Below are positions 8,475 to 18,845 of a stretch of 64,000 nucleotides of DNA, piece after piece (the stretch's first letter is position 1; every line of letters starts with the position of its first letter). The DNA comes from Coleofasciculus sp. FACHB-1120 (GTDB taxonomy: Bacteria > Cyanobacteriota > Cyanobacteriia > Cyanobacteriales > FACHB-T130), in the NCBI RefSeq assembly GCF_014698845.1, contig NZ_JACJTV010000003.1, positions 124,001 through 188,000 of the forward strand, in the 5' to 3' direction. The translations under genes were made by a program, and so were the position numbers. A model generated the notes under the pieces. It worked only from the letters and a program-made list of their open reading frames with translations. It did no database searches and had not been told where the DNA came from.

Positions 8475-8894
8475 GTGGAGTGGCGAGTTCGAGCGATTCG
8501 CGGGGCAACAACTGCCTCACAGAACACGGCTGAGGCAATTCGAGAAGTGGTAGCGGAACTACTCGATGAATTGGAAGTACACAATCAACTACATCCCGAT
8601 TTAATTATTAGTGCCACGTTCTCGGTGACGCGGGATCTGGATGCGATCTTTCCCGCTGCGATCGCTCGCTCTCGTCCCCACTGGGACAATGTTCCTCTGC
8701 TCGATGTCCAGCAAATGCACGTGGAGGGAGGGTTGGAGCGTTGCATCCGCTTTTTAATTCACGTCAATTTGCCAGCTTCCCACCCACCGATTTACCATCC
8801 TTATCTGCGGGGAGCTAAAAGCCTAAGACCGGATTGGAGTTTGTCTCAGGTTAGTTTATCCTCCCAGGCAACGGTTCAGTCGTTTCATCGCTGA
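8475..8894 (+). CDS. aroH: Chorismate mutase, AroH type
   Basis: AroH turns chorismate into prephenate, the branch point to Phe and Tyr, in the cytosol. The protein has the AroH-class opening WRVRAIRGATTASQNTAEAI, then LISATFSVTRDLDAIFPA and HVEGGLERCIRFLIHV; active-site Arg residues are in RGATT and ERCIR. Length matches the trimeric AroH class. An ATG lies at 8460, but its own codons contain GGAGG (8462-8466) placed 8 bases before GTG 8475. GTG 8475 gives the short N-terminus seen in AroH proteins, so I take GTG as the start; the alternative adds five residues. It converges on crtR, with a perfect hairpin between them. Confidence 0.92.
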   Translation: MEWRVRAIRGATTASQNTAEAIREVVAELLDELEVHNQLHPDLIISATFSVTRDLDAIFPAAIARSRPHWDNVPLLDVQQMHVEGGLERCIRFLIHVNLPASHPPIYHPYLRGAKSLRPDWSLSQVSLSSQATVQSFHR

Positions 8895-8902
8895 TGCTTC
8901 TT

Positions 8903-8946
8903 GTCATTAGTGATTCGTCAATGACTAGTGACGAATCACTAATGAC
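8903..8946. terminator. Bidirectional hairpin between aroH and crtR
   Basis: An 18-bp perfect stem (arms 8903-8920 and 8929-8946, starting GTCATTAGTGATTCG) closes an 8-nt loop. It sits between two convergent stop codons, where a shared terminator is expected. Confidence 0.65.
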
Positions 8947-8951
8947 ATTTA

Positions 8952-9854
8952 TTAGCTATTTTCTAGATTTTTAGACGATTTGCTGTGAAAGCGGATGCCT
9001 AAAAAAACGTCATATAAAAAGCTCCAGAAATTTTTTCCTTGCCAGATTCCCAGAGTTTGATAACAGCCTTTTTCATCTAAGAGGGGCTTGGTGGCGTAAT
9101 AGGCGTTTTGGTAGTGATACCAAGGAATGGAAGGCCACAAATGATGAATAAGGTGGTAATTTTGCCCCATGATCAACAAATTGAGGATGGGGTTGGGGTA
9201 GACTCTGGCATTTTTCCAGCGATCGCGTTCTTGATGAGGGCGATGCGGCAGATAATCAAAAAACAATCCCAGCGCCAATCCCACCAAAGCAGAAGGGATA
9301 AACCAAAAATTGAGAATGTAGCCTAAGAATTGGTACTGAATTGAGATATAGAAAATCGTCCCGACAAACAAGCGGCTTAAGAACCATTCTAAAAGTTCAT
9401 ATTTTCGCCACAACTGCCGTTTAAAGAAAAATATTTCGTGGTATGAAAACCGCACCGGAATTAACCACAGGGGACCGCCGGTAGAAACGTAATGATCTGG
9501 ATCGTTTTCCGGGTCATTTACATGGGCATGATGCTGCAAATGAACCCTGGTAAATACTGGGAAGGCAAAGACTAACATCAGGGCGCTGCCATGTCCCAGG
9601 ATGGCATTGATGACTCGGTTACGATGGGCAGAATTATGACAAGCATCGTGAATCACCGTTCCACAAATGTGCAAGGCGATCGTGTTTGTGATAAAGCAAC
9701 ACCAGTGAGGCCACTCCCAGAGCCAGTAACCAAAGTTTGATAGCACAACCATCGCTACGGCGGTAAGAAACATGAGTAGCGTTGGACTTAGGGACGCAGG
9801 CGGTTCCAGGAAATGTCTCGGAACTGTCAGCGGCTTTTGTGCCTCCAACAACAT
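8952..9854 (-). CDS. crtR: Beta-carotene hydroxylase (CrtR, desaturase-like di-iron)
   Basis: CrtR adds 3-hydroxyl groups to beta-ionone rings, making zeaxanthin from beta-carotene (and hydroxylating deoxymyxol in some species). It is an integral membrane di-iron enzyme of the fatty-acid-desaturase superfamily. Three His clusters are present: HDACH (residues 69-73), HLQHH (105-109, followed by AHVNDPENDPDHY) and NYHLIHH near residue 230. Hydrophobic segments at about 25-65 and 80-100 fit the membrane topology. At 300 residues it has the normal length. ATG 9854 is preceded by AAGGAG at good spacing. The ENDPDHYVSTGGPLWLIP stretch helps to separate it from acyl-lipid desaturases. No other carotenoid gene is adjacent. 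Confidence 0.9.
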   Translation of the reverse strand: MLLEAQKPLTVPRHFLEPPASLSPTLLMFLTAVAMVVLSNFGYWLWEWPHWCCFITNTIALHICGTVIHDACHNSAHRNRVINAILGHGSALMLVFAFPVFTRVHLQHHAHVNDPENDPDHYVSTGGPLWLIPVRFSYHEIFFFKRQLWRKYELLEWFLSRLFVGTIFYISIQYQFLGYILNFWFIPSALVGLALGLFFDYLPHRPHQERDRWKNARVYPNPILNLLIMGQNYHLIHHLWPSIPWYHYQNAYYATKPLLDEKGCYQTLGIWQGKNFWSFLYDVFLGIRFHSKSSKNLENS

Positions 9855-10167
9855 TGTTTTCTCCTTTTTAGTGATTTAAGGGTTTTGCGGGAACTTTGCT
9901 TCGGTTTTCCCGTCACTATGGCATCTAGGGGGGTATCTTGTGCAACATTGGATACACGATAAACAGTACCCACTGATTGACAATTTTCAAAAAATACGCT
10001 CTATTTTCCTGATTTCTTACCCTTATTTCTACCAGGTAATCGGGGGATTCTAGTCGTGCTTTCGTAGTATACGCTACGGAGACCGATTTATAAAGATTTA
10101 TGAAATTAGCTCATTTAATTCAAATGATGCTAACGATAGTCAAAAAATATACAGGAGGATTGTTGAT
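9855..10167. other. Divergent intergenic region (crtR / COP23 gene)
   Basis: 313 bases contain promoters for both genes. A small inverted repeat, CGTAG with CTACG (10063-10078), lies about 90 bases before the COP23 start, and a GGAGG ribosome site lies at 10154-10158. No gene is visible. Confidence 0.5.
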
Positions 10168-11007
10168 ATGTCACCACATCTGTCTAGGTTCGCGTCTGGG
10201 GCAAAGTCCTTAGTTGCCAACAGTGTGGCTTTATCTGTCGGTGTAACAATTCTACTTAATAGCGGTATTGCCTTTGCCGGTTCTGTTCAGCAAGCGCAAC
10301 TGCCAGGTGTAGAAGATGAGAAGACTCAGCCCTCGGATGGGGATGTTGTGGTAGACACCGATGGGAGTCCCGATACCACGACTAACCCAGAAACGGAATC
10401 AGAGAATAGTACAACTGCTAACAAGCCACGGTTTACCTGCCAGCTAACGAACAGTCAGTATATGGTGATGTATCACCCGAAGAGCCAACCCGATCAAGCT
10501 TATGCTTGGGCAACTCCCAGCCCTTTAGGGGGTGGCTGGACTGCTGAGAGACGTTGTAACGAAATTAGTCGCAGATTAGAATCTTATCGACCCGATGGTC
10601 TTCAGGAAATGCGGGCATCGGTAGAAAATAACTACAACGTTGTTTGCATCACAACTCAGAAAAATCCAGACTGCCGGATTGTGTTGACTGTGCCTCCAGG
10701 TGAAAATCCGCAGTTAATCCGCGATCGCGTCTTCCAAAATATCAGCATTGCTGACAGCGGACAGGTGACAGAGGGCGTCAATACCTTTGTCGGGGGCCGG
10801 GATGCTCAGATGCTCAACGATCTATTAAACTTGGGCTTATCTTCCCTTGGCGGAAGCACCAATCGCTCTAGTCGTAGATCGCAAAGCGTTAACCTGCGAC
10901 CTTTCTTAGATCGAGCGGATGGTGGCACTGGCACCCAGTTGAAAGGCGGAGTGCCTATGCGCTCGAATCGAGCCAATCCTCGACTGAATCCAGGCAACTT
11001 CCGTTAA
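10168..11007 (+). CDS. COP23 domain-containing exported protein
   Basis: It belongs to a cyanobacterial family named after a circadian oscillating polypeptide of about 23 kDa; its biochemical role is not known. A signal peptide is likely (hydrophobic run around residues 20-36, ending FAG), and an acidic Thr/Ser linker follows to about residue 88. The COP23 domain spans about 89-215: RFTCQLTNSQYMVMYHP, WATPSPLGGGWTAERRCNEISRRLE, then NVVCITTQKNPDCRIVLTVPP and a VNTFVGG close. Four Cys in this part probably form two disulfides. The C-terminal 60 residues are Ser/Arg/Gly-rich. ATG 10168 has a strong GGAGG 9 bases upstream. A terminator-like hairpin follows. It is a single-gene unit. Confidence 0.85.
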   Translation: MSPHLSRFASGAKSLVANSVALSVGVTILLNSGIAFAGSVQQAQLPGVEDEKTQPSDGDVVVDTDGSPDTTTNPETESENSTTANKPRFTCQLTNSQYMVMYHPKSQPDQAYAWATPSPLGGGWTAERRCNEISRRLESYRPDGLQEMRASVENNYNVVCITTQKNPDCRIVLTVPPGENPQLIRDRVFQNISIADSGQVTEGVNTFVGGRDAQMLNDLLNLGLSSLGGSTNRSSRRSQSVNLRPFLDRADGGTGTQLKGGVPMRSNRANPRLNPGNFR

Positions 11008-11082
11008 AAGTTATTGATGGGTGATGAGGGACTCAAAACCGCGATCGCATAATTAGCACAATCAATAGAATAGAGAAGATAC

Positions 11083-11138
11083 AAAATTGTTTGGCTTTCC
11101 AATATTGAGCGGTCTGGAAGCCAGACAATTTTATTTAT
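11083..11138 (+). terminator. Terminator after the COP23 gene
   Basis: An arm at 11083-11100 (AAAATTGTTTGGCTTTCC) pairs with 11116-11132, with one mismatch and one bulge, over a 15-nt loop; ATTTATTT follows. It sits about 75 bases past the stop. Confidence 0.65.
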
Positions 11139-11246
11139 TTACAGATTGCGATCGCGTTTGGGATCTAAAACAAATCAAAGCATCCCCAACACTTGAATCT
11201 GTCAATGTTACTTTAGGGGTATTGTCAAGAGGCGAAATGCGTAAAT

Positions 11247-14200
11247 ATGTCAGCCGTTAGAAATATAAGGCTGTTACTGGTAGTGTTTTCACTCACAGCG
11301 ATCGCTAACCCGCTTCAACCAGTACAAGCACAGCCGATTATCCCAGCGGCTGACGGCACCGGCACAATCGTTACCCCAGATGGGAACCGCCTTAATATTA
11401 GCGGCGGCACGCTTTCAAAGGATCAAGCAAATCTTTTCCATAGCTTTGAGCAGCTAGGGCTAAATTCTGGGGAAATTGCGAACTTTCTTTCTAACCCTAG
11501 TATTCAAAATATCTTAGGGCGCGTTACGGGTAGGAATGCCTCTTATATTGATGGCTTAATCCAAGTCACGGGAGGAAATTCTAACCTGTTCTTGATGAAT
11601 CCAGCGGGGATTATCTTTGGTTCCCATGCCAGCCTGAATGTACCGGCTTCATTTACCGCTACCACTGCCACGGGTATCGGTTTTGGCAGTAATTGGTTTA
11701 ATGCGATTGGTGCCAATGACTACGCTACCTTAGTCGGAACGCCTACCCAGTTTATCTTTCACACTCCTCAAGCAGGAAGCATTGTTAATGCAGGGAGTTT
11801 GGCAGTATCGGAGAATTTAACCCTGTTAGGTGGCACGGCGGTCACTACGGGGCAGCTGAGTGCATCTGGGGGGCAAATTGCTGTAGTCGGTGTACCGGGT
11901 GAGAAGTTAGTACGTTTGAGTCTACCTGGCAGTCCGCTAAGTTTGGAAATTCAACCGCTACCTGTCTCAAATACAGCCGCACTACCTTTTTCTCCCCTTT
12001 CTCTACCTTCGCTACTAACGGGCGGAAATCTCGCGAATGCCACGGGATTAACCGTCAATAGCGATGACACGGTACGATTGACCGCTTCTGGTGCTGAGAT
12101 TGGCACACAACCGGGTACGGCCATTGCTTCTGGCACCCTGAATGTATCGGGTCAAACCGGCGGTACCGTCTATGTCTTGGGCAACCAAGCGAGTGTCATC
12201 AGTGCCAATATCAACGCTTCGGGCATCAATGGCGGCGGTGTGGTACTCATTGGCGGTGATTATCAGGGTCAAGGCAAAGTCCCAAATGCCTTACAAACAT
12301 TAGTCACCAGCGACTCGGTGATTTCTGCCGACGCATTGCACAACGGTAATGGTGGAAAAGTTATTGTTTTTGCAGATGATACAGCCAGCATTTACGGGAC
12401 ACTGACAGCACGGGGAGGCGTTTTTTCTGGAAATGGTGGCTTGATTGAAACTTCTAGCAAACAGTTTCTCAATCTCACCAGTACGCCGAATGCCAGTGCT
12501 TCTCAAGGAATTGGTGGGACTTGGCTGATTGACCCGACCGATATCACGATTGTCAATAGCGGCGGCGGTGGAATTGGCACTAATACGGTGGATGTTGCCA
12601 ATATTAATGCTGCCCTAAATACTGGCACCAGCGTCATCCTCGACACGGCAACTGCATCTGGTTCTCCAGGTGCCGGGAATATTACTCAAAATAGCAATGC
12701 TTTTATTAGCAAGACATCTGGGGGAGATGCTGCGCTTACTTTGCAAGCTAACAACGACATTATTCTAAATGGAGCGATCGCTTCCAGTAGCGGCAAGCTG
12801 AATGTAAATCTTTTTGCTGATAATGACACCAACGGTAGCGGCGCGATCGCCTTTACCAATGCCACGATTAATACTAACGGCGGCAATTTTACAGGAGTCG
12901 GTCGCGGAAATGCCACCTACACGAATGGCATTCAGCTCAACAACAGCATCATTAATGTCCAAGGCGGCAATATTAACCTGACGGGTACAGGATTTTTTAG
13001 TGGTGCTGGTACTACCAGTAACGGGATTTCAATTCAAAACAACAGTGTAGTGCAATCAACCGGAACGGGCAGCATTACCCTAACGGGTGCAGTTGGAAGT
13101 GGGACAGATGGAAATGACGGCGTAGAAATCATCCAAAACTCCAAAGTGAGTTCGGTGAATGGAAATATTAATATCCAGGGTACTGGTAACGGAACTGGCG
13201 CTACCAATCATGGAATCCATCTGTCTACAGCTAGCAAGATTGAATCAACCGGGACGGGGAATATTACCCTAATCGGCACCAGTAATGGCACGGGTTTCAA
13301 CAATGACGGCATTTCGATTGGCAGTAGTGGCACCATTGTCCAATCCAACAGCGGGAATATTACCCTAACTGGCACCAGTGGTACTGGGGTGGGGAGTCAG
13401 GATGGAACGGCTGTTTATGCAAGCGGCAGAGTGCGATCGCAAGCGGGCAATATTAACCTAAGCGGCACTGTCAAGGGAACGGGCAGCGACAGCTACGGGA
13501 TTATTATTGTCTCTGAAGGCGTCGTGGAATCCGTTGGGACAGGGGCGATTACCCTAAATGGCACTGGTGCGAGTGATGCAGCAGGGATTCTTTTACAAGA
13601 CAGCGGCATTAATCCAACTGGAATTGGGGGTAGCGGTAATATCACTCTTGCCGCTAATGAAATTAATTTTATTGACTCTACGAATCCTGGCACCCCACAA
13701 ATCAAGGGCAGCGGGACGCTTCAATTGCAGCCTCTGACTTCCAGTTTGGGCATTACCATTGGCGGGACTGTCAACGACAACCGCTTAAATTTAAACACCA
13801 GCGAACTCAATTTCTTAGAAAATGGGTTTTCTCAAATCGTCATTGGACGGGCAAACAGTAGTGGTGCGATTACTCTAGCTGGCAACACTACCTTCTTCGA
13901 TCCCGTTACCGTGCGATCGCCTGTAGGTTCCGGTTCTATAACCACGACAGGTTATACTCTCGCCGGAGATGATAACGCGACGCTTACCCTGCAAGCCAAC
14001 CAAAATATTACGACTGGCAATATTATCAATTCTGGTCGTCAGATTACGCTAACCAGCTTCCTCGGCAGTATCAACACCAGTGCAGGCAAGCTTGATACTA
14101 GCGCTTATAGCGATAACGGCGGCGCGATCGCACTGACGGCTTTTGGCAATCTTACCACTGGTGACTTGGAATCTTGGTCGGTTGAAGGCGATGCCGCGGA

Positions 14201-17200
14201 TATCTCCCTCTCCAGTAAGGCAGGAAGCATTAACACTGGCATCTTGGACGCGACCACTTTTGACGGCGATGGCGGTGCGATCGCCCTAACAGCTTTTGGA
14301 GAAATTACAACAAAAAGCTTGCAAACTTGGTCGGATTATGGTTTCTCTGGAGAGATTACCCTGTTTGCCAATGGAAAGATTACCACGGGCGATCTAGATT
14401 CTCGCTCCTATGATTCTGGGATTGGAGGTGATATTACCGTTACTAGCAGTGGGGGAAGTCTCAGAATTGGAGATTTGTTCTCCTACTCTCAGACTAACGA
14501 CGCGGGTTCAATTAACTTGTTTGCCCCTAAGGGCAACATTACCACTGGTATTCTCAACACAGGCTCTTATGGTCTGGATGCAGGCATTCCGGGGAACATC
14601 ACCCTTACCGCCGGTAGCAACATTACCACCAACTACATTCATGCTTTTTCAAACGGTTACGGCGATGGGGGAGAGATTTCTCTGACAAGCTATACAGGAA
14701 CGATTGGCACCCAACAAGTGCGATCGGATTCAGTAAGTGGCGACGGAGGCGCGATCGCATTTGATGCAAATGGCAATATTATTACCGCTGACTTGTACTC
14801 TTTCTCCAATAATGGGGATGCTGGTGATATCTCTCTCTACAGTGACCAGGGAACGATTAATACTGGGTTGTTAAATGCAACTTCCTCTGAAGGTTTTGGG
14901 GGCGCGATCGCATTTGATGCAAATGGCAATATTACTACCGCTGACTTGTACTCTTTCTCAAACGGTGGCGATGCGGGTGATATCTCTCTCTACAGTGACC
15001 AGGGAACTATCAAAACGGGAGTAGTTAATGCCACTTCCTCTGAAGGTTTTGGGGGTGACATTGACCTAGACGCTTTCGGCAACATTATCACCGCTGACTT
15101 GTACTCTTTCTCCAATAGTGGGGATGCTGGTGATATATCTCTCTACAGTGACCAGGGAATTATCCAAACTGGGTTATTAAATGCAACTTCCTCTGAAGGC
15201 GTTGGGGGCGCGATCGCATTTGATGCAAATGGCAATATTACTACTGCTGACTTAAACTCTTTCTCCAATAGTGGAGATGCTGGTGATATCTCTATTTACA
15301 GCGACCAGGGAACTATCAAAACTGGGTTGTTAAATGCAACTTCCTCTGAAGGGTATGGGGGATGGATCACCCTAGAAGCCAATGGCAACATTACCACAGG
15401 TAAGGTGGAATCCTGGTCAGTCGCGGGCGACGGCGGTGATATGTCTATTTACAGTGAGCAGGGAACTATCAAAACTGGGTTGTTAAATGCAACTTCCTCT
15501 GAAGGGTATGGGGGATGGATCACCCTAGAAGCCAATGGCAACATTACCACAGGTAAGGTGGAATCCTGGTCAGTCGCGGACGATGGCGGTAATATCTCCC
15601 TCTACAGTAACCAGGGAACGATTAATACTGAGTTATTAGATGCAACTTCCTTTGAAGGCGTTGGGGGCGCGATCGCCCTAGAAGCCAATGGCAACATTAC
15701 CACAGGTAACGTGGAATCTTGGTCAATTAATCATGATGGAGGAGCGATCGCCCTCAACAGCATTACGGGATCGATCGATACCAAAAATGTGTCTTCTGAC
15801 TCGCAGAGTGGCAACGGGGGAGCGATCGCCCTAACGTCTAACAACGGCAATATTACTACCAGTACCATCAATGCCCAAAGTATGGGAAGTGGTACTGGAG
15901 GAACTGTGAATATTACTGCTGGTAAATTCTTTCGGGCTACAGGCATTTTTGTAGACCGCAACAGCCTAAATTCCAGCATCTCCACGGCTGGCGGAACCAA
16001 CGGCGGTAACATCACCATCCGTCACAACGGCAGCACCACAACTCCCTTCATCATCGGCAATGCTAGCCTCAACGGAACGGCTGGATCGATTACTAGTGGC
16101 GCAAGCAATACGATTGCGACAATCTTTTCAGTACCCGTACCGCCTGCCACTTACATCCAGGGCAACATTAAAATCATCACCTTCAGTCCGGCTCCCAATC
16201 TGATTCCCGCTAAAACCCCCTCGCAGCCCGTCGGAATCCCACAGCAAGAAGCATCACAACCGCAGGGGACTACTGCGCTTTCCCCCCCAGCCAATGCCAG
16301 TCAGTCCCTGGTGGAAGTTGATTCTGCATTGGCTCAAATTGATGAACCTTTCACCCAGGAATACGAACAATATCTGGGGGTGAACGATACCCCCACGATG
16401 AGCCTTACCGATGCCCGTAGTACCCTGCAAGGCATTGAGGCATCCAGCGGTATCAAAGCGGGACTCATTTATGCAATGTTTATTCCCACAACTTTGACAG
16501 TAAATGAGGCAAAAAGCCCATCCTCCTCAATTCACCAGAATACTGACAGCCTAAAACCCCAAAAAACAGAAAATCCTCAAGATCATCTGGAACTCCTACT
16601 GGTGACGGCAGAGGGACAACCGATTCGGAAACGACTTACGGGTGCAACACGGGAAAAGGTTCTCAAACTTGCCGACCAATTCCAGACGCAAGTGACTAAC
16701 GTTAAAAGCTCTCGTAGCTACATAGCCCCCTCTCAGCAGATGTATCAATGGCTGCTAGCACCCCTAGAGAAAGATTTACAAAAACTCGGTATCCAGAATC
16801 TTGTCTTCCTCATGGATGGGGGCCTACGCACGATCCCCATCGCTGCTCTCCACGATGGTAAAGCGTTTATCCTTGAGCGCTACAGCGTTGGTTTGATGCC
16901 CAGCCTTAGCCTCACTGATACTCGCTACCAGAGTTTGAAAAATGCTCAAGTTTTGGCAATGGGGATCTCAACGTTTACGGATGAAAATCCTTTACCCGCA
17001 GTACCGAGGGAATTATCCGCAATCGTGCCCTATCTGTGGAAAGGCAAGTCCTTTCTCAATGAGGATTTTACTCTCAAGAATCTGAAGGCACAGCGTCAAA
17101 AACAACCATTTGAGATTGTACACCTGGCAACTCACGGAGAGTTTAATCCAGGTTCCCCTAGCAACTCCTACATTCAGTTATGGGACACCAAGCTGCGACT

Positions 17201-17609
17201 CGATCAGTGGCGGGAATTGGGATGGAATAACCCACCTGTAGAGTTATTAGTGCTGAGTGCCTGCCGCACAGCAGTAGGCAACGAGCAAGCGGAGTTAGGC
17301 TTTGCGGGATTAGCCGTGCAAGCAGGGGTGAAATCGGCGTTGGCAAGTTTGTGGTATGTCAGCGATGAGGGGACTCTGGGGCTGATGACAGAATTTTACG
17401 AACAATTAAAAACAGCTCCGATTAAGGCAGAGGCGCTACGTCAGGCTCAGTTGGCGATGCTCAAGGGGCAGGTGCGGCTGGAGGGTGGAAGGTTGCGGAC
17501 TCGCGGTGGAGATATCTCTTTACCACCCCAATTGCTAGGCATTGGAAATCAAGTCCTCTCTCATCCTTATTATTGGTCTGCTTTTACAATGATTGGCAAT
17601 CCTTGGTAA
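11247..17609 (+). CDS. Giant exported protein: TPS haemagglutinin N-terminus, beta-helix repeats, CHAT protease
   Basis: The 2120-residue protein has three parts. Residues 1-29 are a signal peptide ending VQA. Residues about 30-150 are a two-partner-secretion (filamentous haemagglutinin N-terminal) domain, with [17 protein letters not shown] and the hallmark [12 protein letters not shown]. Residues about 150-1640 are Gly/Asn/Thr-rich repeats of parallel beta-helix type, including twelve 51-residue units. A Pro-rich linker follows, then a C-terminal CHAT (caspase-HetF-associated) domain from about 1750, with His1963 in HLATHGEF and Cys2006 in LSACRTAVG as the catalytic dyad. TPS passengers cross the outer membrane through a TpsB/FhaC-type barrel; none is encoded in this window. 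The likely reading is a surface adhesin carrying a protease or a self-processing domain. ATG 11247 has GAGG upstream. Stand-alone gene, divergent-free on both sides. Confidence 0.9.
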   Translation: MSAVRNIRLLLVVFSLTAIANPLQPVQAQPIIPAADGTGTIVTPDGNRLNISGGTLSKDQANLFHSFEQLGLNSGEIANFLSNPSIQNILGRVTGRNASYIDGLIQVTGGNSNLFLMNPAGIIFGSHASLNVPASFTATTATGIGFGSNWFNAIGANDYATLVGTPTQFIFHTPQAGSIVNAGSLAVSENLTLLGGTAVTTGQLSASGGQIAVVGVPGEKLVRLSLPGSPLSLEIQPLPVSNTAALPFSPLSLPSLLTGGNLANATGLTVNSDDTVRLTASGAEIGTQPGTAIASGTLNVSGQTGGTVYVLGNQASVISANINASGINGGGVVLIGGDYQGQGKVPNALQTLVTSDSVISADALHNGNGGKVIVFADDTASIYGTLTARGGVFSGNGGLIETSSKQFLNLTSTPNASASQGIGGTWLIDPTDITIVNSGGGGIGTNTVDVANINAALNTGTSVILDTATASGSPGAGNITQNSNAFISKTSGGDAALTLQANNDIILNGAIASSSGKLNVNLFADNDTNGSGAIAFTNATINTNGGNFTGVGRGNATYTNGIQLNNSIINVQGGNINLTGTGFFSGAGTTSNGISIQNNSVVQSTGTGSITLTGAVGSGTDGNDGVEIIQNSKVSSVNGNINIQGTGNGTGATNHGIHLSTASKIESTGTGNITLIGTSNGTGFNNDGISIGSSGTIVQSNSGNITLTGTSGTGVGSQDGTAVYASGRVRSQAGNINLSGTVKGTGSDSYGIIIVSEGVVESVGTGAITLNGTGASDAAGILLQDSGINPTGIGGSGNITLAANEINFIDSTNPGTPQIKGSGTLQLQPLTSSLGITIGGTVNDNRLNLNTSELNFLENGFSQIVIGRANSSGAITLAGNTTFFDPVTVRSPVGSGSITTTGYTLAGDDNATLTLQANQNITTGNIINSGRQITLTSFLGSINTSAGKLDTSAYSDNGGAIALTAFGNLTTGDLESWSVEGDAADISLSSKAGSINTGILDATTFDGDGGAIALTAFGEITTKSLQTWSDYGFSGEITLFANGKITTGDLDSRSYDSGIGGDITVTSSGGSLRIGDLFSYSQTNDAGSINLFAPKGNITTGILNTGSYGLDAGIPGNITLTAGSNITTNYIHAFSNGYGDGGEISLTSYTGTIGTQQVRSDSVSGDGGAIAFDANGNIITADLYSFSNNGDAGDISLYSDQGTINTGLLNATSSEGFGGAIAFDANGNITTADLYSFSNGGDAGDISLYSDQGTIKTGVVNATSSEGFGGDIDLDAFGNIITADLYSFSNSGDAGDISLYSDQGIIQTGLLNATSSEGVGGAIAFDANGNITTADLNSFSNSGDAGDISIYSDQGTIKTGLLNATSSEGYGGWITLEANGNITTGKVESWSVAGDGGDMSIYSEQGTIKTGLLNATSSEGYGGWITLEANGNITTGKVESWSVADDGGNISLYSNQGTINTELLDATSFEGVGGAIALEANGNITTGNVESWSINHDGGAIALNSITGSIDTKNVSSDSQSGNGGAIALTSNNGNITTSTINAQSMGSGTGGTVNITAGKFFRATGIFVDRNSLNSSISTAGGTNGGNITIRHNGSTTTPFIIGNASLNGTAGSITSGASNTIATIFSVPVPPATYIQGNIKIITFSPAPNLIPAKTPSQPVGIPQQEASQPQGTTALSPPANASQSLVEVDSALAQIDEPFTQEYEQYLGVNDTPTMSLTDARSTLQGIEASSGIKAGLIYAMFIPTTLTVNEAKSPSSSIHQNTDSLKPQKTENPQDHLELLLVTAEGQPIRKRLTGATREKVLKLADQFQTQVTNVKSSRSYIAPSQQMYQWLLAPLEKDLQKLGIQNLVFLMDGGLRTIPIAALHDGKAFILERYSVGLMPSLSLTDTRYQSLKNAQVLAMGISTFTDENPLPAVPRELSAIVPYLWKGKSFLNEDFTLKNLKAQRQKQPFEIVHLATHGEFNPGSPSNSYIQLWDTKLRLDQWRELGWNNPPVELLVLSACRTAVGNEQAELGFAGLAVQAGVKSALASLWYVSDEGTLGLMTEFYEQLKTAPIKAEALRQAQLAMLKGQVRLEGGRLRTRGGDISLPPQLLGIGNQVLSHPYYWSAFTMIGNPW
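14118..15815 (+). repeat. 153-bp tandem coding repeats (51-residue beta-helix units)
   Basis: Units beginning GGxIxL/F start at 14118, 14271, 14424, 14589, then 14745, 14898, 15051, 15204, 15357, 15510, 15663, and again at 15816; spacing is exactly 153 bp except around 14589. Each unit is two half-repeats of about 25 residues, one starting [14 protein letters not shown] and one starting [12 protein letters not shown]. Many copies place a HIP1 GCGATCGC at the same codons (Ala-Ile-Ala). Confidence 0.9.
15306..15579 (+). repeat. 121-bp exact direct duplication within the array
   Basis: Bases 15306-15426 are identical to 15459-15579, offset by one unit (153 bp). The other units differ from each other far more, so this pair is the most recent duplication or has been homogenised. 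Confidence 0.85.
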
Positions 17610-17787
17610 AAGTCATTATTCCTTAGTACCAGCAAATCAAGAATAGTGAAGTAGACAAATCAAACTCGTTTGAGTACTGGGTTTCGCACCTCAAAAGTCA
17701 CGCTCTCAACGCCGAGAACACCCCTGCATGAGGGATAACTCAGCCGACAAAATGACAGGTTTTAATTGGGTTCTCTTACTGAATGGC

Positions 17788-17803
17788 TAGTGACTAATCA
17801 CTA
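17788..17803. terminator. Small hairpin at the convergent gene ends
   Basis: TAGTGA-CTAA-TCACTA forms a 6-bp stem overlapping the stop codon of the minus-strand hydrolase and lying about 180 bases after the CHAT gene. It is weak as a terminator. Confidence 0.3.
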
Positions 17804-18616
17804 AGAAACTGCCAAGAGGGAAGCTTTATCCCGACGTTCTAAAAAATTTTCAGCTTTCATGATTGCGTAGAGGTTGACATCAGCTTCTAAGAGACAGGCG
17901 TGACCGCTCTTCGGTAGCACTACCATTTCGGCGTCGGGTAGGCAAGAAGTTAAGCGTTGGGCTTCGCTTACAGAGGGAAGTAGCCGGTCTGTGCCTCCAG
18001 CAATTACCAGGGTGGGTTGAGTGATGCGACGTAATTGGGAAGCATCAACATCAAAATCTCTGATCAGAGACAGTCGCCAAAGGACAGTTTTTGGGGGTAC
18101 GGAGTGGATAGCGTCTAGAAGGGCACGGCGATCGCGCGGTGCAACCCGTTCTAAATGAGCCAAAAATGGCAATAACCACACCGATCCCGCTCGGTAGAGG
18201 ACTTCCGGTATCCAGCCACTCACCAGCGATCCCCAAGCCAGCAAAGGTCGCTGATTAAAGGAAGAAGCGGGATTAATCAAAATAATTCGGTCAAATAGTT
18301 CGGGCGCTCGTAGAGCTACTTTCATCACCAAGCAGCCCCCAAATGACTCGCCGCACAAATAAACTGACCGTTGTGGCTGTTTTTCCACTTCCGCTTTAAT
18401 CAGCGCGACCACTTGTTCTGTGAGATCGTCCCAGCTAGTCAAGTCATCGGCTGGAATTACCAAACAACGGATATCAAAGGCTGCCTCTAACCCCTCGGTC
18501 TGCGCTCGCAGCAATTGACCCGTGCCATCCATGCCTGGAAGGAACACAAACAGTGGGTGGTCTGGATTTAACAGCCTGGGGGTGAGAAAACAAGGATGGC
18601 TTTTTACGTCTGGCAT
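17801..18616 (-). CDS. Alpha/beta hydrolase, related to the esterase half of plant ELT/PES proteins
   Basis: This is a cytosolic or membrane-associated serine hydrolase. The opening PLFVFLPGMDGTGQLLRAQ supplies an oxyanion loop, CGESFGGCLVMKVAL carries the nucleophile (Ser91 counted from ATG 18616), VIAGGTDRLLPS the acid (Asp210) and KSGHACLLEADVN the base (His239). The LPGMDGTG start is typical of the hydrolase domain that plants fuse to an LPLAT acyltransferase in phytyl ester synthases. Here the next gene upstream on the same strand is an LPLAT protein, which supports a link to fatty-acid phytyl ester or triacylglycerol-like lipids. A TTG at 18640 would add eight residues; ATG 18616 is preferred. 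Exact substrate unknown. Confidence 0.83.
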   Translation of the reverse strand: MPDVKSHPCFLTPRLLNPDHPLFVFLPGMDGTGQLLRAQTEGLEAAFDIRCLVIPADDLTSWDDLTEQVVALIKAEVEKQPQRSVYLCGESFGGCLVMKVALRAPELFDRIILINPASSFNQRPLLAWGSLVSGWIPEVLYRAGSVWLLPFLAHLERVAPRDRRALLDAIHSVPPKTVLWRLSLIRDFDVDASQLRRITQPTLVIAGGTDRLLPSVSEAQRLTSCLPDAEMVVLPKSGHACLLEADVNLYAIMKAENFLERRDKASLLAVS

Positions 18617-18770
18617 TTCGTAATGTCCATTTAAAAACAACAGGTCAAAGATTTATTGCTTTCTTGGGGGTGGGTGCGAACAATTCGAGGACTCAAGGCA
18701 CTTCAGCGAACAACCAATAAAGTTCTAATTCTTCAAGGTGATAACTCCTGAGAGCTGATCTTGCCTATTT

Positions 18771-18786
18771 AACCTACTCGTAGGTT
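18771..18786. promoter_or_regulatory. Short inverted repeat between acyltransferase and hydrolase genes
   Basis: AACCTAC-TC-GTAGGTT, a 7-bp stem with a 2-nt loop, lies in the 229-base gap. It could be an operator or a processing hairpin; nothing else in the gap is recognisable. Confidence 0.35.
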
Positions 18787-18845
18787 ATCTTCCTGTAGAC
18801 GTAGGTATTAATTCTTATTCTAAGGCAGCCTCCTATGGTCGTGAA

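Noticed and set aside
14118-15968. CRISPR-like or satellite array
   Set aside because: Repeats are 153 bp, contiguous and in frame; they encode beta-helix units, with no spacers.
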